64,000 bases of DNA from UBA5399 sp964592125 (GTDB lineage Bacteria; Bacillota; Clostridia; Christensenellales; Christensenellaceae): the NCBI GenBank assembly GCA_964592125.1, contig CAZQBV010000001.1, positions 1 to 64,000 on the forward strand, written 5' to 3'. A program made the position numbers and the translations under genes. The notes beneath the pieces are model-generated. The model worked only from the letters and a program-made list of their open reading frames with translations. It searched no databases and was not told the DNA's origin. This document shows positions 32,900 through 42,182 of this stretch, piece by piece; the first letter of the stretch is position 1; each line of letters starts with the position of its first letter.

Positions 32900-33751
32900 A
32901 TGTCTTTTCAATATGCCTGTGCGGACTTTGCCTTTCCTTTGCTTCCGCACCAGAATGTTTTAAAATTGATTCAACTACTGGGCTTTGATGGAGTGGATAT
33001 TGGGTTGTTTCAGGATAGGTCGCATCTGCAGCCATCTATGGTGTTTGACCAGCCTGCAAAACAGGGGAAGTTGCTAAAAGAAAGTGTTTTGGATGCGGGG
33101 ATTGCAGTTGCAGATGTTTTTCTGCAAAGCGATCTTGATTTTTCGGTGAAGGCAATCAACCATCCCAATTCAAAGGTGCGTGAAGAGGAACGAGTTCAAT
33201 TTCAAAAATTGATAGAATATGCCATTGCTGCAGGAAGTAAGCATATTACCTGCTTGCCCGGGGTGCATTTTGAAGAGGAAACCTACGAAAGCTCTTACCA
33301 GAGAGTGGTGGAAGAACTGCTGTGGCGGGTGGATATGGCGCAGCAGGCTGGGCTGATATTTGCTGTGGAGGCACATTTGGGCTCTATTGTGGATACGCCG
33401 GAAAAAACAGCAAAGCTGGTGCAGGATACACAAGGACTGACTCTTACGCTGGACTATACGCATTTCGCAAAAATGGGAATACCGGACGAGCGGGTACATC
33501 CGCTGATTACTCATGCTTCCCACTTTCATGCTAGGGGCGCGGCCAAAGGCAAACTGCAAACTGTGATTGGTGAAAATGCCATTGATTACAATGCCATTAT
33601 CAAAGAAATGAAACGAACACACTATCAAGGGTTTGTTGGCGTAGAGTATATATGGACAGAATGGGAAAATTGCAATCGTACAGACAATGTTTCCGAAAGC
33701 ATTCAGTTGATGCAAGCTATGAAAGAAGCGGAAAAAGAACCAAGTATGTAA
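32900..33751 (+). CDS. Sugar phosphate isomerase/epimerase (xylose isomerase-like TIM barrel)
   Basis: The 283-residue protein has the AP-endonuclease-2/xylose isomerase-like TIM barrel pattern: DGVDIGLF early, then ITCLPGVHFEEE, FAVEAHLGSIVDTPEKT, LTLDYTHFAKMG, HASHFHARGA and FVGVEYIW, with metal-ligand Glu, Asp, His and Glu. Family members isomerise or epimerise sugars, keto acids or inositol derivatives, or dehydrate keto-inositols. The substrate cannot be assigned. AAAAAGGGAATC precedes the ATG. Confidence 0.82.
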   Translation: MSFQYACADFAFPLLPHQNVLKLIQLLGFDGVDIGLFQDRSHLQPSMVFDQPAKQGKLLKESVLDAGIAVADVFLQSDLDFSVKAINHPNSKVREEERVQFQKLIEYAIAAGSKHITCLPGVHFEEETYESSYQRVVEELLWRVDMAQQAGLIFAVEAHLGSIVDTPEKTAKLVQDTQGLTLTLDYTHFAKMGIPDERVHPLITHASHFHARGAAKGKLQTVIGENAIDYNAIIKEMKRTHYQGFVGVEYIWTEWENCNRTDNVSESIQLMQAMKEAEKEPSM

Positions 33752-33801
33752 TAAGCTTGCATGCTGTCTAAAAAATAGTATAAACAAATGGGGAACCGGA
33801 G

Positions 33802-34944
33802 ATGAAAATAGTCATTGCGCCAGATTCGTTTAAAGGCACAGTTAGCTCTGTGGAAATATGCGATATAGTGGAAAAAAGCATACTGAAGAATGTACCGGAT
33901 GCACAGGTCATAAAAGTGCCTATTGCTGATGGCGGAGAGGGTATGGTAGCGGCCTATTTGGCAAGTAGCGGTGGTAAAATAATTGAAAAACAAGTAACGG
34001 GGCCTAATTTTACGCAGGTAAAAGCCTTTTATGGAATTTTGCCAGACGGAAAAACTGCTGTGATTGAAATGGCGGCGGCAAGTGGGGTTACCCTAACCTG
34101 CGAGCCCAAGCAACCAATGAACGCAACCTCCTATGGTACAGGTCAACTGGTGGTGGATGCGGTGGAAAAGGGCTGTACAAAAATTATTTTGGGCATTGGG
34201 GGCAGTGCCACTATGGATGGCGGTGCGGGAATGGCAAGTGCGCTGGGCATTCTATTTTTGGATAAGGATGGAAAGGAAATACCGCTTACGCCAAACGGGC
34301 TGAAAACTTTAAATTCAATTTCTACCGATAAGGTTCCAGATAACTTGCAACAGGTAGAATTTTTGATTGCCTGCGATGTGCGCAATGTATTGTGTGGGGC
34401 AAACGGCGCAGCGCATGTTTTTGGCAAGCAAAAGGGTGCAACCGTTGAGCAGATTGAAGAGATTGATGGCATACTGGAAATGTTTGCAGGCGCTCTTCTG
34501 GAAAAAACGGGGCAAGATCTGCTGCAAATACCGGGAACAGGCGCGGCAGGCGGAATGGCGTTGCCATTGCTGGCTTTCTTTCATGCAAAAATGGTGCCGG
34601 GGATAGACTTGCTTTTGGATGCAGTGGAATTTGAGAATAAAATTCAAGATGCCGATATGGTAATTACAGGTGAAGGAATGTTGGATGGGCAAAGCATGGA
34701 AGGCAAGGTGGTTATTGGCATTGCAAAAAGGGCAAAGGCTTGTGGAGTGCCAGTGGTTGCTTTGGTAGGGGATATAGGGCAACATTACGAGCGCGCTTAT
34801 AAGGAAGGCGTAACTGCCATTTTTTCTACCAATAAAGCAGCAGTGCCATTTGAGATTGCAAAACTTACCAGCAAAGAAGATTTAGAACTATTGGCAGATT
34901 CGCTATTTGCGTTTAAAATGATAGGTAGAAACTTAGAAAAATAG
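33802..34944 (+). CDS. garK: Glycerate kinase (type 1, GarK/GlxK)
   Basis: The 380-residue enzyme phosphorylates D-glycerate to 2-phosphoglycerate. It begins MKIVIAPDSFKGTVSS and contains PIADGGEGM, GIGGSATMDGGAGMA, GAAGGMALPLLAF and TGEGMLDGQS, the conserved blocks of the type 1 family. With the GarR-like reductase it completes tartronate semialdehyde to glycerate to 2-phosphoglycerate, entering lower glycolysis just above enolase and pyruvate kinase. Confidence 0.94.
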   Translation: MKIVIAPDSFKGTVSSVEICDIVEKSILKNVPDAQVIKVPIADGGEGMVAAYLASSGGKIIEKQVTGPNFTQVKAFYGILPDGKTAVIEMAAASGVTLTCEPKQPMNATSYGTGQLVVDAVEKGCTKIILGIGGSATMDGGAGMASALGILFLDKDGKEIPLTPNGLKTLNSISTDKVPDNLQQVEFLIACDVRNVLCGANGAAHVFGKQKGATVEQIEEIDGILEMFAGALLEKTGQDLLQIPGTGAAGGMALPLLAFFHAKMVPGIDLLLDAVEFENKIQDADMVITGEGMLDGQSMEGKVVIGIAKRAKACGVPVVALVGDIGQHYERAYKEGVTAIFSTNKAAVPFEIAKLTSKEDLELLADSLFAFKMIGRNLEK

Positions 34945-34961
34945 TTTGGGGGAGTTGCTGT

Positions 34962-35720
34962 ATGAGAATTGGAAGAGTGCAGGTGCACGAAAGAATAGTT
35001 TATGCAGAAATAAAGGAAGAGAGTGCCCATTGCCTTGAAGGGGAGCCGTTTGAGGAAATTCGATACACGGGCGAAAGCTACCCATTAAGCGAGTGCAAAT
35101 TGCTTGCGCCCACTGTGCCGCAGGATATTGTTGCTGTGGGGCTGAACTATAAAAAACATGCGGAAGAAATTGAAATGAGTCTGCGGAAGGAGCCCCTTTT
35201 GTTTTCTAAGCTGATTAGCTCTGTGCTAAACCCAGAGGAAACAATTATAAAACCCGCACCAAATGTTTCGAAACAACTGGATTATGAGGCAGAGCTGGCC
35301 TTTGTGGTGGGCAAAACTTGCCGTAATATAAAAAAAGAGGATGCTTGGGACTATATTTTTGGCTACACTTGCCTGAATGACGTGACCGCGCGGGATTTGC
35401 AGGATATGACTGACCAATGGCAGCGTTGCAAAGGGTTTGATACCTTTTGCCCCTTTGGCCCATGGGTGGAAACGGAACTGGATCCTTCGTCATTGCGTTT
35501 GCGCGCAGTGTTGAATGGCAAAACGGTGCAGGATGCAAACACCAAAGATTTTATTTTTGACATTCCTACATTGCTGGAATATATCAGTGGGTTTAAAACC
35601 CTATATCCGGGAGATGTTGTGGCCACGGGTACGCCAGGGGGCATTGGCCCCATGCAGCTGGGAGACGAGATAAAAGTGGTGATAGATGGCATTGGGGAAC
35701 TGCGAAACAGAGTGGGATAA
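34962..35720 (+). CDS. Fumarylacetoacetate hydrolase-family protein
   Basis: The 252-residue protein has the FAH fold motifs: VGLNYKKHAEEI, PLLFSKLISSV, LDYEAELAFVVGK with the metal-binding Glu pair, GYTCLNDVTARDLQ, KGFDTFCPFGPWV and GDVVATGTPGGIGPM. The family hydrolyses acylpyruvates, decarboxylates oxaloacetate-type acids or dehydrates/isomerises 2-keto-3-deoxy acids. As last gene of the operon it may cleave a diketo acid made by the preceding enzymes; the substrate is unknown. Confidence 0.9.
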   Translation: MRIGRVQVHERIVYAEIKEESAHCLEGEPFEEIRYTGESYPLSECKLLAPTVPQDIVAVGLNYKKHAEEIEMSLRKEPLLFSKLISSVLNPEETIIKPAPNVSKQLDYEAELAFVVGKTCRNIKKEDAWDYIFGYTCLNDVTARDLQDMTDQWQRCKGFDTFCPFGPWVETELDPSSLRLRAVLNGKTVQDANTKDFIFDIPTLLEYISGFKTLYPGDVVATGTPGGIGPMQLGDEIKVVIDGIGELRNRVG

Positions 35721-35746
35721 CCAGCAAGAGATAGAATTGAACAAAC

Positions 35747-35775
35747 AAAAAAGGCGCTAAAAAGCGTCTTTTTTT
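35747..35775. terminator. Bidirectional terminator between the operon and tRNA-Thr
   Basis: GGCGCT/AGCGTC (35753-35767) forms a stem with one G-U pair, an A run on the left and TTTTTTT on the right. It can terminate both the catabolic operon and the opposite tRNA. Confidence 0.75.
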
Positions 35776-35776
35776 G

Positions 35777-35852
35777 TGGAGCTGACGGGGGGACTCGAAC
35801 CCCCGACCTGCTGATTACGAATCAGCTGCGCTACCATCTGTGCCACGTCAGC
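35777..35852 (-). tRNA. tRNA-Thr (anticodon CGT)
   Basis: On the minus strand the acceptor arms GCTGACG (35846-35852) and CGTCAGC pair over 7 bases, followed by U and an encoded CCA (35777-35779). The T arm is GGGGG-TTCGAGT-CCCCC. The anticodon stem GCTGA/TCAGC encloses TTCGTAA, giving CGT, which reads ACG (Thr). The D arm has the expected GG. A solo tRNA with its own promoter and terminator. Confidence 0.93.
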
Positions 35853-35864
35853 ATAACCTTTTTA

Positions 35865-35893
35865 ATAGTACCATACAGTATTTTTAAAATCAA
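35865..35893 (-). promoter_or_regulatory. Promoter of tRNA-Thr
   Basis: On the minus strand, TTGATT (35888-35893) and TACTAT (35865-35870) are spaced by 17 bases, 12 bases before the mature tRNA 5' end. Confidence 0.6.
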
Positions 35894-35971
35894 TAACTTT
35901 TACTTAAGTGCAAGTACTCTTTTTGTTCTTTTGTTTATAAAAAATTAATAAGCTAGCATAGCCTGCCAAGC

Positions 35972-36000
35972 TTGCGGGAAGCAAGTAGTGCGTGTATAAT
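35972..36000 (+). promoter_or_regulatory. Promoter of the PfkB-family kinase/pyruvate kinase operon
   Basis: TTGCGG (35972-35977) and TATAAT (35995-36000) are spaced by 17 bases. The small hairpin CTTGC-GGGAA-GCAAG (35971-35985) overlaps the -35 element and may be an operator. Confidence 0.6.
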
Positions 36001-36040
36001 GTGTTTTGGTGTTTATATATAATTGTGAAAGGAAAAAAAT

Positions 36041-36964
36041 ATGGTATTATGCTTATATGTAAATCCTACTATAGATAAAACCATCTATTTGAACAGTTTT
36101 ATTTATGGTGGTACCAATAGACCTTACAAAGTGGTTACGGATGGTGCTGGCAAGGCAATCAACACCGCTGTTGTGTTGAAAGAACTGGATCAAAAAGTAT
36201 GTGTGAAGGGGCTGATTTACCAGTCGGATGGCGAAATTATAACTGGTAGGTTGGATAGCCACCAGATTTCTTATGAATGTTGTAGACTGGAAGGGGCATC
36301 CCGTACAAACACAAAAATTTTTGATGCGGAGAAACAGACCATTACGGAGATAAATGAAAGTGGTGAAAAAGTAACGCCGCAGATTTTGAAAGAAATTGCG
36401 GATCAATTGTGTGATTCGGCGCAAAAGGATGATGTTGTGGTGCTGACGGGCAGCTTGCCACCGGGGTGCGAACCTGGATATTATGCAGACATTATTGGCG
36501 CTTTACATAAAAAGGGAATACGATGTGTTTTGGATGCAGATGGTGAAGTTTTAAAATTAGGAGTGCGGCAAAAACCATTTCTAATTAAACCCAATACGGA
36601 TGAACTGGCAGTGCTAACTGGGAAAAAAGCTACTACTGTAGCTGAAGTGAAGGAAGCCTGCGAAAAGTTGCTAGAACAAGGTATTGGCATTGTGGCGGTA
36701 TCCATGGGCAGCGAAGGAGCGGTTATTTGCAGCAAAGAGGCAGCCTATTTTGCACAGCCAATAAAAGTAAAAGTACTTTCTACAGTAGGTGCAGGGGATT
36801 CTATGGTTGCGGGAATGGTGGCCAACCTATATAGTTCACCAGACAAAATGCTGCATGCAGGTGTTGCCGCGGCAACGGCCTCAATTACGAGAGAGGGAAC
36901 TCGGCTTTGCACAAGGGAACTGTTTGAACAGTTTTATAAACAAGTAAAAATAGAGCGATTATAA
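36041..36964 (+). CDS. 1-phosphofructokinase-family (PfkB) sugar kinase
   Basis: The 307-residue PfkB-family kinase has CLYVNPTIDKTIY at the start, GGTNRPYKVVTDGAGKAINTA, VVLTGSLPPGC, KPNTDELAVLTGK and the anion-hole motif VGAGDSMVAGMV with catalytic Asp. It is closest in pattern to FruK/tagatose-6-phosphate kinase types. No PTS gene is adjacent, so fructose 1-phosphate, tagatose 6-phosphate or fructose 6-phosphate are all possible substrates. It lies 11 bases before pyk, implying a glycolytic operon. Confidence 0.87.
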   Translation: MVLCLYVNPTIDKTIYLNSFIYGGTNRPYKVVTDGAGKAINTAVVLKELDQKVCVKGLIYQSDGEIITGRLDSHQISYECCRLEGASRTNTKIFDAEKQTITEINESGEKVTPQILKEIADQLCDSAQKDDVVVLTGSLPPGCEPGYYADIIGALHKKGIRCVLDADGEVLKLGVRQKPFLIKPNTDELAVLTGKKATTVAEVKEACEKLLEQGIGIVAVSMGSEGAVICSKEAAYFAQPIKVKVLSTVGAGDSMVAGMVANLYSSPDKMLHAGVAAATASITREGTRLCTRELFEQFYKQVKIERL

Positions 36965-36975
36965 AGGAAAAGGAC

Positions 36976-38724
36976 ATGAGGAAAACAAAAATAATATGTA
37001 CGTTGGGTCCGGCATGTGAAGATATAAAAATAATGAAAAAGATGCTGCAAGCAGGTATGGATGTAGCAAGATTAAACTTTTCGCACGGTGACCATGAAGA
37101 ACAATTGAAACGTCTAAAAAAACTAAGAAAACTAAGCACTGAAATGGGGATATATTTGCCTTGTATGCTGGATACCAAAGGCCCCGAAATACGTATTGGG
37201 TCTTTTGAAAATGGCGTGGCGGTATTGAAAAAAGATCAAATATTTACGCTTACTACGGAGGATGTACTGGGAACGGAAGATAAGGTTTCCGTTTCTTTTA
37301 AAAATTTGCCCAGTGATGTGCACGAGGGCGCCACCATTCTAATTGATGATGGATTGGTTGGCATGACTGTGATTAGCACCACACAAACTGATGTGGTGTG
37401 TAAGGTGGTAAATGGCGGGCTGTTAAGCGATAAAAAAGGCGTGAACATACCGGGCATTTCATTGTCGTTACCCTATATTAGCGAAAAAGATAAGTCTGAC
37501 TTGCTGTTTGGCATAGAAAACCAGTTCGAGTTTATTGCAGCGTCTTTTACGCGCAATTCGCAGGACATATTGGATATTAAAAAATTGCTAGATCAGAATG
37601 GTGGTAGCAAAGTTAGAATTATTGCAAAAATAGAAAATGCAGAAGGTGTAAAAAATATAGATGATATCTTGCGATTGTCGGATGGCATTATGGTGGCACG
37701 TGGCGATATGGGAGTAGAAATTCCGTTGGAAGATGTTCCCGTACTGCAGAAGAGACTGATAAATAAAGCCTATCGTGCAGGTAAAATTGTGATTACCGCG
37801 ACACAAATGTTGGATAGCATGATGCACAACCCACGGCCAACCCGAGCCGAGACTACAGATGTAGCAACGGCAATTTACGATGGAACCAGTGCCATTATGC
37901 TTTCGGGAGAGACTGCTGCGGGGCAATACCCTGTGGAGGCAGTGGAAACAATGGCGCGTATTGCCCTTCGGGCAGAAGATGATATAGATTATGAACGCAG
38001 GCTGGAAAAAGACGAGTTGCCAGAATGTTACGATGTAACCAACGCAATATCACATGCGGCCTGCACCACAGCATATGACTTGGGGGCTGCTGCTATAATT
38101 GCAGTAACCAAAACAGGCGTAGCGGCACGGCAGGTATCGAAATACCGTCCAGCTATACCAATCATAGGCTGTTCGCCAGACCCAGTTGTGCTGCGCCAAC
38201 TGAATATGTCGTGGGGTGTTTCCCCATTGGAGATGGAGAATAAGGAACTAACGGATGAGTTGTTTGAAACTGCCGTATACAATGCAAAAGAAAAAGGGAT
38301 GTTGGAAAATGGAGATCTGGTAGTAATTACGGCAGGCATACCCTTGGGCATTGCGGGCACTACAAATCTACTGAAAGTGCATATGGTAGGGAATGTGTTG
38401 GTAAAGGGCATGGGAATTAATGCGCTGTGTGCACAGGCAAACCTATGTGTGGCAAAAACAGAGCAGGAAGCCCGGCAATTTTTTAGGCAGGGCGATATTT
38501 TGGTTATTCACCACACATCAAATGATATAGTGGACTTAATGAAACGCTCAGCAGGTGTGATTACAGAAGAAGGTGGTGCGGAATCGCATGCTGCTATTGT
38601 GGGTATGGCACTAGAAATACCTGTGCTGGTAGGGGCGGTGAGTGCCACCCATTTATTAAAAAGTGGGACAATGGTAAAACTGGATGCGGAAAGAGGCCTA
38701 GTATGCAATGTGAAGCAAGACTAA
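36976..38724 (+). CDS. pyk: Pyruvate kinase with C-terminal PEP-utiliser domain
   Basis: It converts phosphoenolpyruvate and ADP to pyruvate and ATP. The 582-residue length is that of the Bacillus/Clostridium form with an extra C-terminal domain. It begins MRKTKIICTLGPA. The active site includes ARLNFSHG, the Lys in IIAKIENAEG, VARGDMGVE and TATQMLDSM. The extra domain (about 475-582) carries EGGAESHAAIVGMA, in which the His corresponds to the phosphoryl-carrying His of PEP-utilising enzymes. Its last 22 bases overlap the next gene. Confidence 0.95.
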   Translation: MRKTKIICTLGPACEDIKIMKKMLQAGMDVARLNFSHGDHEEQLKRLKKLRKLSTEMGIYLPCMLDTKGPEIRIGSFENGVAVLKKDQIFTLTTEDVLGTEDKVSVSFKNLPSDVHEGATILIDDGLVGMTVISTTQTDVVCKVVNGGLLSDKKGVNIPGISLSLPYISEKDKSDLLFGIENQFEFIAASFTRNSQDILDIKKLLDQNGGSKVRIIAKIENAEGVKNIDDILRLSDGIMVARGDMGVEIPLEDVPVLQKRLINKAYRAGKIVITATQMLDSMMHNPRPTRAETTDVATAIYDGTSAIMLSGETAAGQYPVEAVETMARIALRAEDDIDYERRLEKDELPECYDVTNAISHAACTTAYDLGAAAIIAVTKTGVAARQVSKYRPAIPIIGCSPDPVVLRQLNMSWGVSPLEMENKELTDELFETAVYNAKEKGMLENGDLVVITAGIPLGIAGTTNLLKVHMVGNVLVKGMGINALCAQANLCVAKTEQEARQFFRQGDILVIHHTSNDIVDLMKRSAGVITEEGGAESHAAIVGMALEIPVLVGAVSATHLLKSGTMVKLDAERGLVCNVKQD

Positions 38725-39641
38725 TAGGGTCAGAAAATACACCGCAGTTTAAACCGATTCTTTTGGAATATCGAAAATTATTTGAAACGTATACAAAGCA
38801 TCATGGCTATTTGCAATCCGAAGCTTCGTTTGCCAATCATTTTATTTGGCAGCATTTTTGGGATATTCGATTTGCTGCTGACACAAAGGCGATGTTAATT
38901 GCTATGGATAGTGATATGTACAGGCCATTGCTGTTGCCCCCGTTTTTAAAAGATATGAATGACTCTATTCTACCGCATATGCTGGCTTGTGAGGAGTATA
39001 TGTTTGACACCTATGGCAGCTTTTTTATTAAGGGAGCAACAGATGAAATGGTGGCCAAGATAAAAGCCGACTGCGGTGATAGGTATCAATTTGAATACGA
39101 TGCGAACAATTCTGAATATGTGTACCATGCGGAAGACTTGATTCAGCTGAAGGGCAAGAAGTACCATTCGAAGCGCAATCATATTAATACCTTTCTAAAA
39201 AAATATAATAGTAGCCTAGATGAGTATACCCCAAAATTTCGAGATGAATGTTTGCAACTGCAAGATAAATGGGCCAAAGAAAGCGAAGCAGATGAACGTG
39301 TGGCATTCGAGGAAAAACAGTCTATCGTGAGGGCTTTGGATCACATGGAGGAGCTGGGATTGCAAGGATGTGTGGCGCGGATAGATGGACAGGTGGCTGC
39401 TTTTTCTGTGGGGGAGCGTATTAACGAAGAGGCTTGCCTGATACACATAGAAAAAGCGGATAAGGACTTTCGTGGTCTTTATGCTTATATCAACAGGGAA
39501 TTTGCAGCAAATTTTTGGAGTGATTGCAAATATATCAACCGTGAAGAGGACATGGGGGTACCGGGAATACGGAAAGCGAAACAATCCTACTATCCTGCAT
39601 TTATGGTAAATAAATACAATGTACTATTGAATCAAAAATAG
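38703..39641 (+). CDS. DUF2156-family protein (GNAT-like aminoacyl/acyl transferase fold)
   Basis: The 312-residue protein matches the DUF2156 pattern seen in the C-terminal part of phosphatidylglycerol lysyltransferases and in stand-alone COG4866-type proteins: HHGYLQSEASFANHFIW, DLIQLKGKKYHSKRNHIN and VAAFSVGERIN with a final YINREEDMGVPGIRKAK. The fold is of GNAT type; the substrate is unknown. It has no membrane segments, so it is not a full MprF. It starts inside the pyk end (22-base overlap) and is therefore in the same transcript. Confidence 0.82.
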   Translation: MQCEARLIGSENTPQFKPILLEYRKLFETYTKHHGYLQSEASFANHFIWQHFWDIRFAADTKAMLIAMDSDMYRPLLLPPFLKDMNDSILPHMLACEEYMFDTYGSFFIKGATDEMVAKIKADCGDRYQFEYDANNSEYVYHAEDLIQLKGKKYHSKRNHINTFLKKYNSSLDEYTPKFRDECLQLQDKWAKESEADERVAFEEKQSIVRALDHMEELGLQGCVARIDGQVAAFSVGERINEEACLIHIEKADKDFRGLYAYINREFAANFWSDCKYINREEDMGVPGIRKAKQSYYPAFMVNKYNVLLNQK

Positions 39642-39655
39642 CTTATGAACATTGC

Positions 39656-39690
39656 AAACGCATGTGAATTTTTATTCACATGCGTTTTTT
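39656..39690 (+). terminator. Terminator of the kinase-pyk-DUF2156 operon
   Basis: AACGCATGTGAA (39657-39668) / TTCACATGCGTT (39675-39686) is a perfect 12-base stem followed by TTTT. Confidence 0.88.
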
Positions 39691-39909
39691 ATACGCACCA
39701 CCCAATGCAAAAGTGACATTGTTGGGAGGTGTTGCTTGGCCAGAATAGCGCTATAGATTTTGCAGGATTATATTTGTGCAAAGTTTTATGGTTTTTGGAA
39801 GCTATATTGCGGGTAATAGTATTAATACAAAACACTGATAGAAAAGCTTCTTTTTAGGCAAATGGCATTATTGATAAAAAAAATTAATATACTATGAAGA
39901 GGAGGAAAT

Positions 39910-40977
39910 ATGGAAGTAAGATGGTTGACACAAGCTGATTTACCCCAAGTGAAGCAGGTTTGGAAGAACTGTTTTGATGATTCAGACGCATTTATAGAAA
40001 CATATTTTAAGGTTGCCGCCAATGTGGAAGATGGATTGGGTTACTTCAATGAAGATAGACTAGTTGCAGATTTGTTTGAATTGAATTTTCAGGCGCAATT
40101 GTCGGGCGTCGAATATAATGCTCCTTTTTTGGCGGGTTGTGCTACCTTGCCTGAAGTTCGAAAAAAAGGACTTATGCGGGAATTGATTAAAAACGCATTG
40201 ATAGGAATGTATGAAGATGGTAGAGAGGTAACATTTCTGCATCCTTTCAAACATTCTTTCTACAGACAGTTTGGTTACGAAACGGTAGCATATGTGCGAA
40301 AAATGGACGAAACAACAGATCCAACCCAAATTATGGATATGGTAACTACCGCACAAAGTATGGATGGACTTCCGTTGCAAGCGCTAGGTAGAGCATATAA
40401 TAAATATGTGAACCAATTTGACAACCATTTTATGCGAAAACCAGCCAGAATGGAAGCATGGCTAAGATTGTTATTTGCAGATGGTGGATATATATCGTAT
40501 CTAATAGATGGAGATACTGCGGCCTATGCCTTGTATTATGTAAAAGACAATACTGCAGATATTTTTGAGCTTGTGTTTGAGAGTGAACAACAGCGCAAAT
40601 CACTTATTCACGCAACGGGATCTAAAAGTTGCAGTTATTTTTTGCCTGCGACAATAGGTAAGACTGTAGGCAATATAGAGGAATTTACAATGATGCGCGT
40701 TGTAAACCCTGTGTGGGCACTTCAAAGCTATGATTACGATAACAGGGGTTCGTTTTCCATTCATGTAGAAGATTCGTTTTTAGAACGAGACTATAATCTT
40801 GCGGTAAATTTTGAAAATAGACAAGTAGTTATTGGCGCTATAACAGGGGGGTGCGATATAAATGTAGACATTACCGAACTGTCTTGTCTGCTAACAGGAA
40901 CTAATGTTGATGCGTGTTCCCGTACTGCTGCGGAGATATTTTCGCCGCGCAATAGTTGTTATTTTGAGACGTATTAA
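39910..40977 (+). CDS. Eis-like GNAT N-acetyltransferase
   Basis: The 355-residue protein has an N-terminal GNAT domain with the acetyl-CoA loop VRKKGLMRELIKNAL, a second GNAT-like half and a C-terminal sterol-carrier-like segment (NLAVNFENRQVVIGAI ... DINVDITELSCLLTG). This layout is that of Eis-type enzymes, which acetylate amines including aminoglycosides; the physiological substrate here is unknown. AGAGGAGGAAAT precedes the ATG. It is a single gene. Confidence 0.85.
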   Translation: MEVRWLTQADLPQVKQVWKNCFDDSDAFIETYFKVAANVEDGLGYFNEDRLVADLFELNFQAQLSGVEYNAPFLAGCATLPEVRKKGLMRELIKNALIGMYEDGREVTFLHPFKHSFYRQFGYETVAYVRKMDETTDPTQIMDMVTTAQSMDGLPLQALGRAYNKYVNQFDNHFMRKPARMEAWLRLLFADGGYISYLIDGDTAAYALYYVKDNTADIFELVFESEQQRKSLIHATGSKSCSYFLPATIGKTVGNIEEFTMMRVVNPVWALQSYDYDNRGSFSIHVEDSFLERDYNLAVNFENRQVVIGAITGGCDINVDITELSCLLTGTNVDACSRTAAEIFSPRNSCYFETY

Positions 40978-41069
40978 CGATTTTAAAGCTATCAAACTAT
41001 TAAATAGGTAGAAACTAAAAAAAATCGGTATTTTTGGGCGTTTTCTGATCTATTCCGACCTATGGTGAT

Positions 41070-41098
41070 TTGCATAAAAGGATCAGGTAGGCTAAACT
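41070..41098 (+). promoter_or_regulatory. Possible promoter of the ATP synthase operon
   Basis: TTGCAT (41070-41075) and TAAACT (41093-41098) are spaced by 17 bases, 39 bases before the first gene of the operon. The match is moderate. Confidence 0.4.
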
Positions 41099-41137
41099 AC
41101 TATAAGACTTAATTACAGACGGGATGGGTATGTTTTT

Positions 41138-41443
41138 ATGTGGGCAATTTTTATTGGTTTTGCGCTAGGTGTTTTTCAAGTGATGTTACTTCGAAAAACT
41201 GTGATAATGATGACAGCCAGTAAAACGAACATTTCATTGGGCGTTATGATATCGGTAGGTAAACTAGCGCTTATTTTAGTTACGCTTTGGTTGCTTGGCA
41301 AATATGTAAGCCTAAACTCTGTACTTTGGTGTGCGGGTGGTTTGGCAATTGCTATGATTGGCATGCCCATAGTAAACAATATAAGAGAGAACAAAAAAAC
41401 AACTGCAGAGCAACAGGGAAAGGGTGGTGCAGGCCATGAATAA
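41138..41443 (+). CDS. atpI: AtpI-like small membrane protein of the ATP synthase operon
   Basis: The 101-residue protein has three hydrophobic segments and a charged tail, and sits directly before atpB, the position of AtpI (subunit I, involved in assembly of the c ring or Mg transport). The sequence is poorly conserved in this family, so the call is mainly from context. Its 3' end overlaps atpB by 8 bases. Confidence 0.65.
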   Translation: MWAIFIGFALGVFQVMLLRKTVIMMTASKTNISLGVMISVGKLALILVTLWLLGKYVSLNSVLWCAGGLAIAMIGMPIVNNIRENKKTTAEQQGKGGAGHE

Positions 41444-42131
41444 GATGGCAATGGACATACCGTCTATTACTCCAGAAAAAGTTTTGTTGTTTGGCGGAGC
41501 GCAGGTAAGCGTAACTGTGATAACGGCATATTGTGTAACGGCTGCCATTATTGTTTTGGGGTTGCTTTTTAAATTTGTATTTATAAAACGTTGGGCAACA
41601 GTGCCCAAGGGACTGCAAAATGTTTTGGAAATGGCAGTTGGTGGAATCAAAAAGTTTTCTGTCAATGTTTTGGGAGAGCGAGCCGGCTCTTCTATAGCGC
41701 CTTATATGCTGACACTTTATACCTTTGTTATTCTAGGTGGGCTAACCGAATTTATGGGTGTTCGTTCGCCTGCAACAGACCTTAACTGTACAATAGCTTT
41801 GGCGTTGATTACTTTTGTGCTTATTATTGGATATTCCATACGTTACAAAGGTCTGGTGGGATGGATGAAAACATATCTCCAGCCAAAACCGTTTATGTTG
41901 CCTTTTAATATTTTATCGGCAATTACAATACCTGTATCGCTTGCCTGTCGTATGTTTGGCAACCTATTCAGTGGTTTATTGATCATGGATCTTATTTATA
42001 GTGGAATGGGTAATTTTGCATTTGTGATACCCGCACTTGCATCCATTTATTTAATATTGTTCCACGTTGTAATGCAAAGCTATGTGTTCTCTACACTTAC
42101 GCTTTCATTTACAAACGAAAAATTAGAATAG
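41436..42131 (+). CDS. atpB: ATP synthase Fo subunit a
   Basis: The 231-residue membrane subunit forms the proton or sodium half-channels beside the c ring. The essential Arg is in LACRMFGNLFSG, and the C-terminal helix ends QSYVFSTLTLSF as usual. ATG 41436 overlaps the AtpI-like stop; GGGAAAGGG lies 14 bases upstream. Confidence 0.93.
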   Translation: MNKMAMDIPSITPEKVLLFGGAQVSVTVITAYCVTAAIIVLGLLFKFVFIKRWATVPKGLQNVLEMAVGGIKKFSVNVLGERAGSSIAPYMLTLYTFVILGGLTEFMGVRSPATDLNCTIALALITFVLIIGYSIRYKGLVGWMKTYLQPKPFMLPFNILSAITIPVSLACRMFGNLFSGLLIMDLIYSGMGNFAFVIPALASIYLILFHVVMQSYVFSTLTLSFTNEKLE

Positions 42132-42182
42132 AGTTTTATTGATTAGATATTTATATACACTTATATTTTAGGAGGTAGGGAA

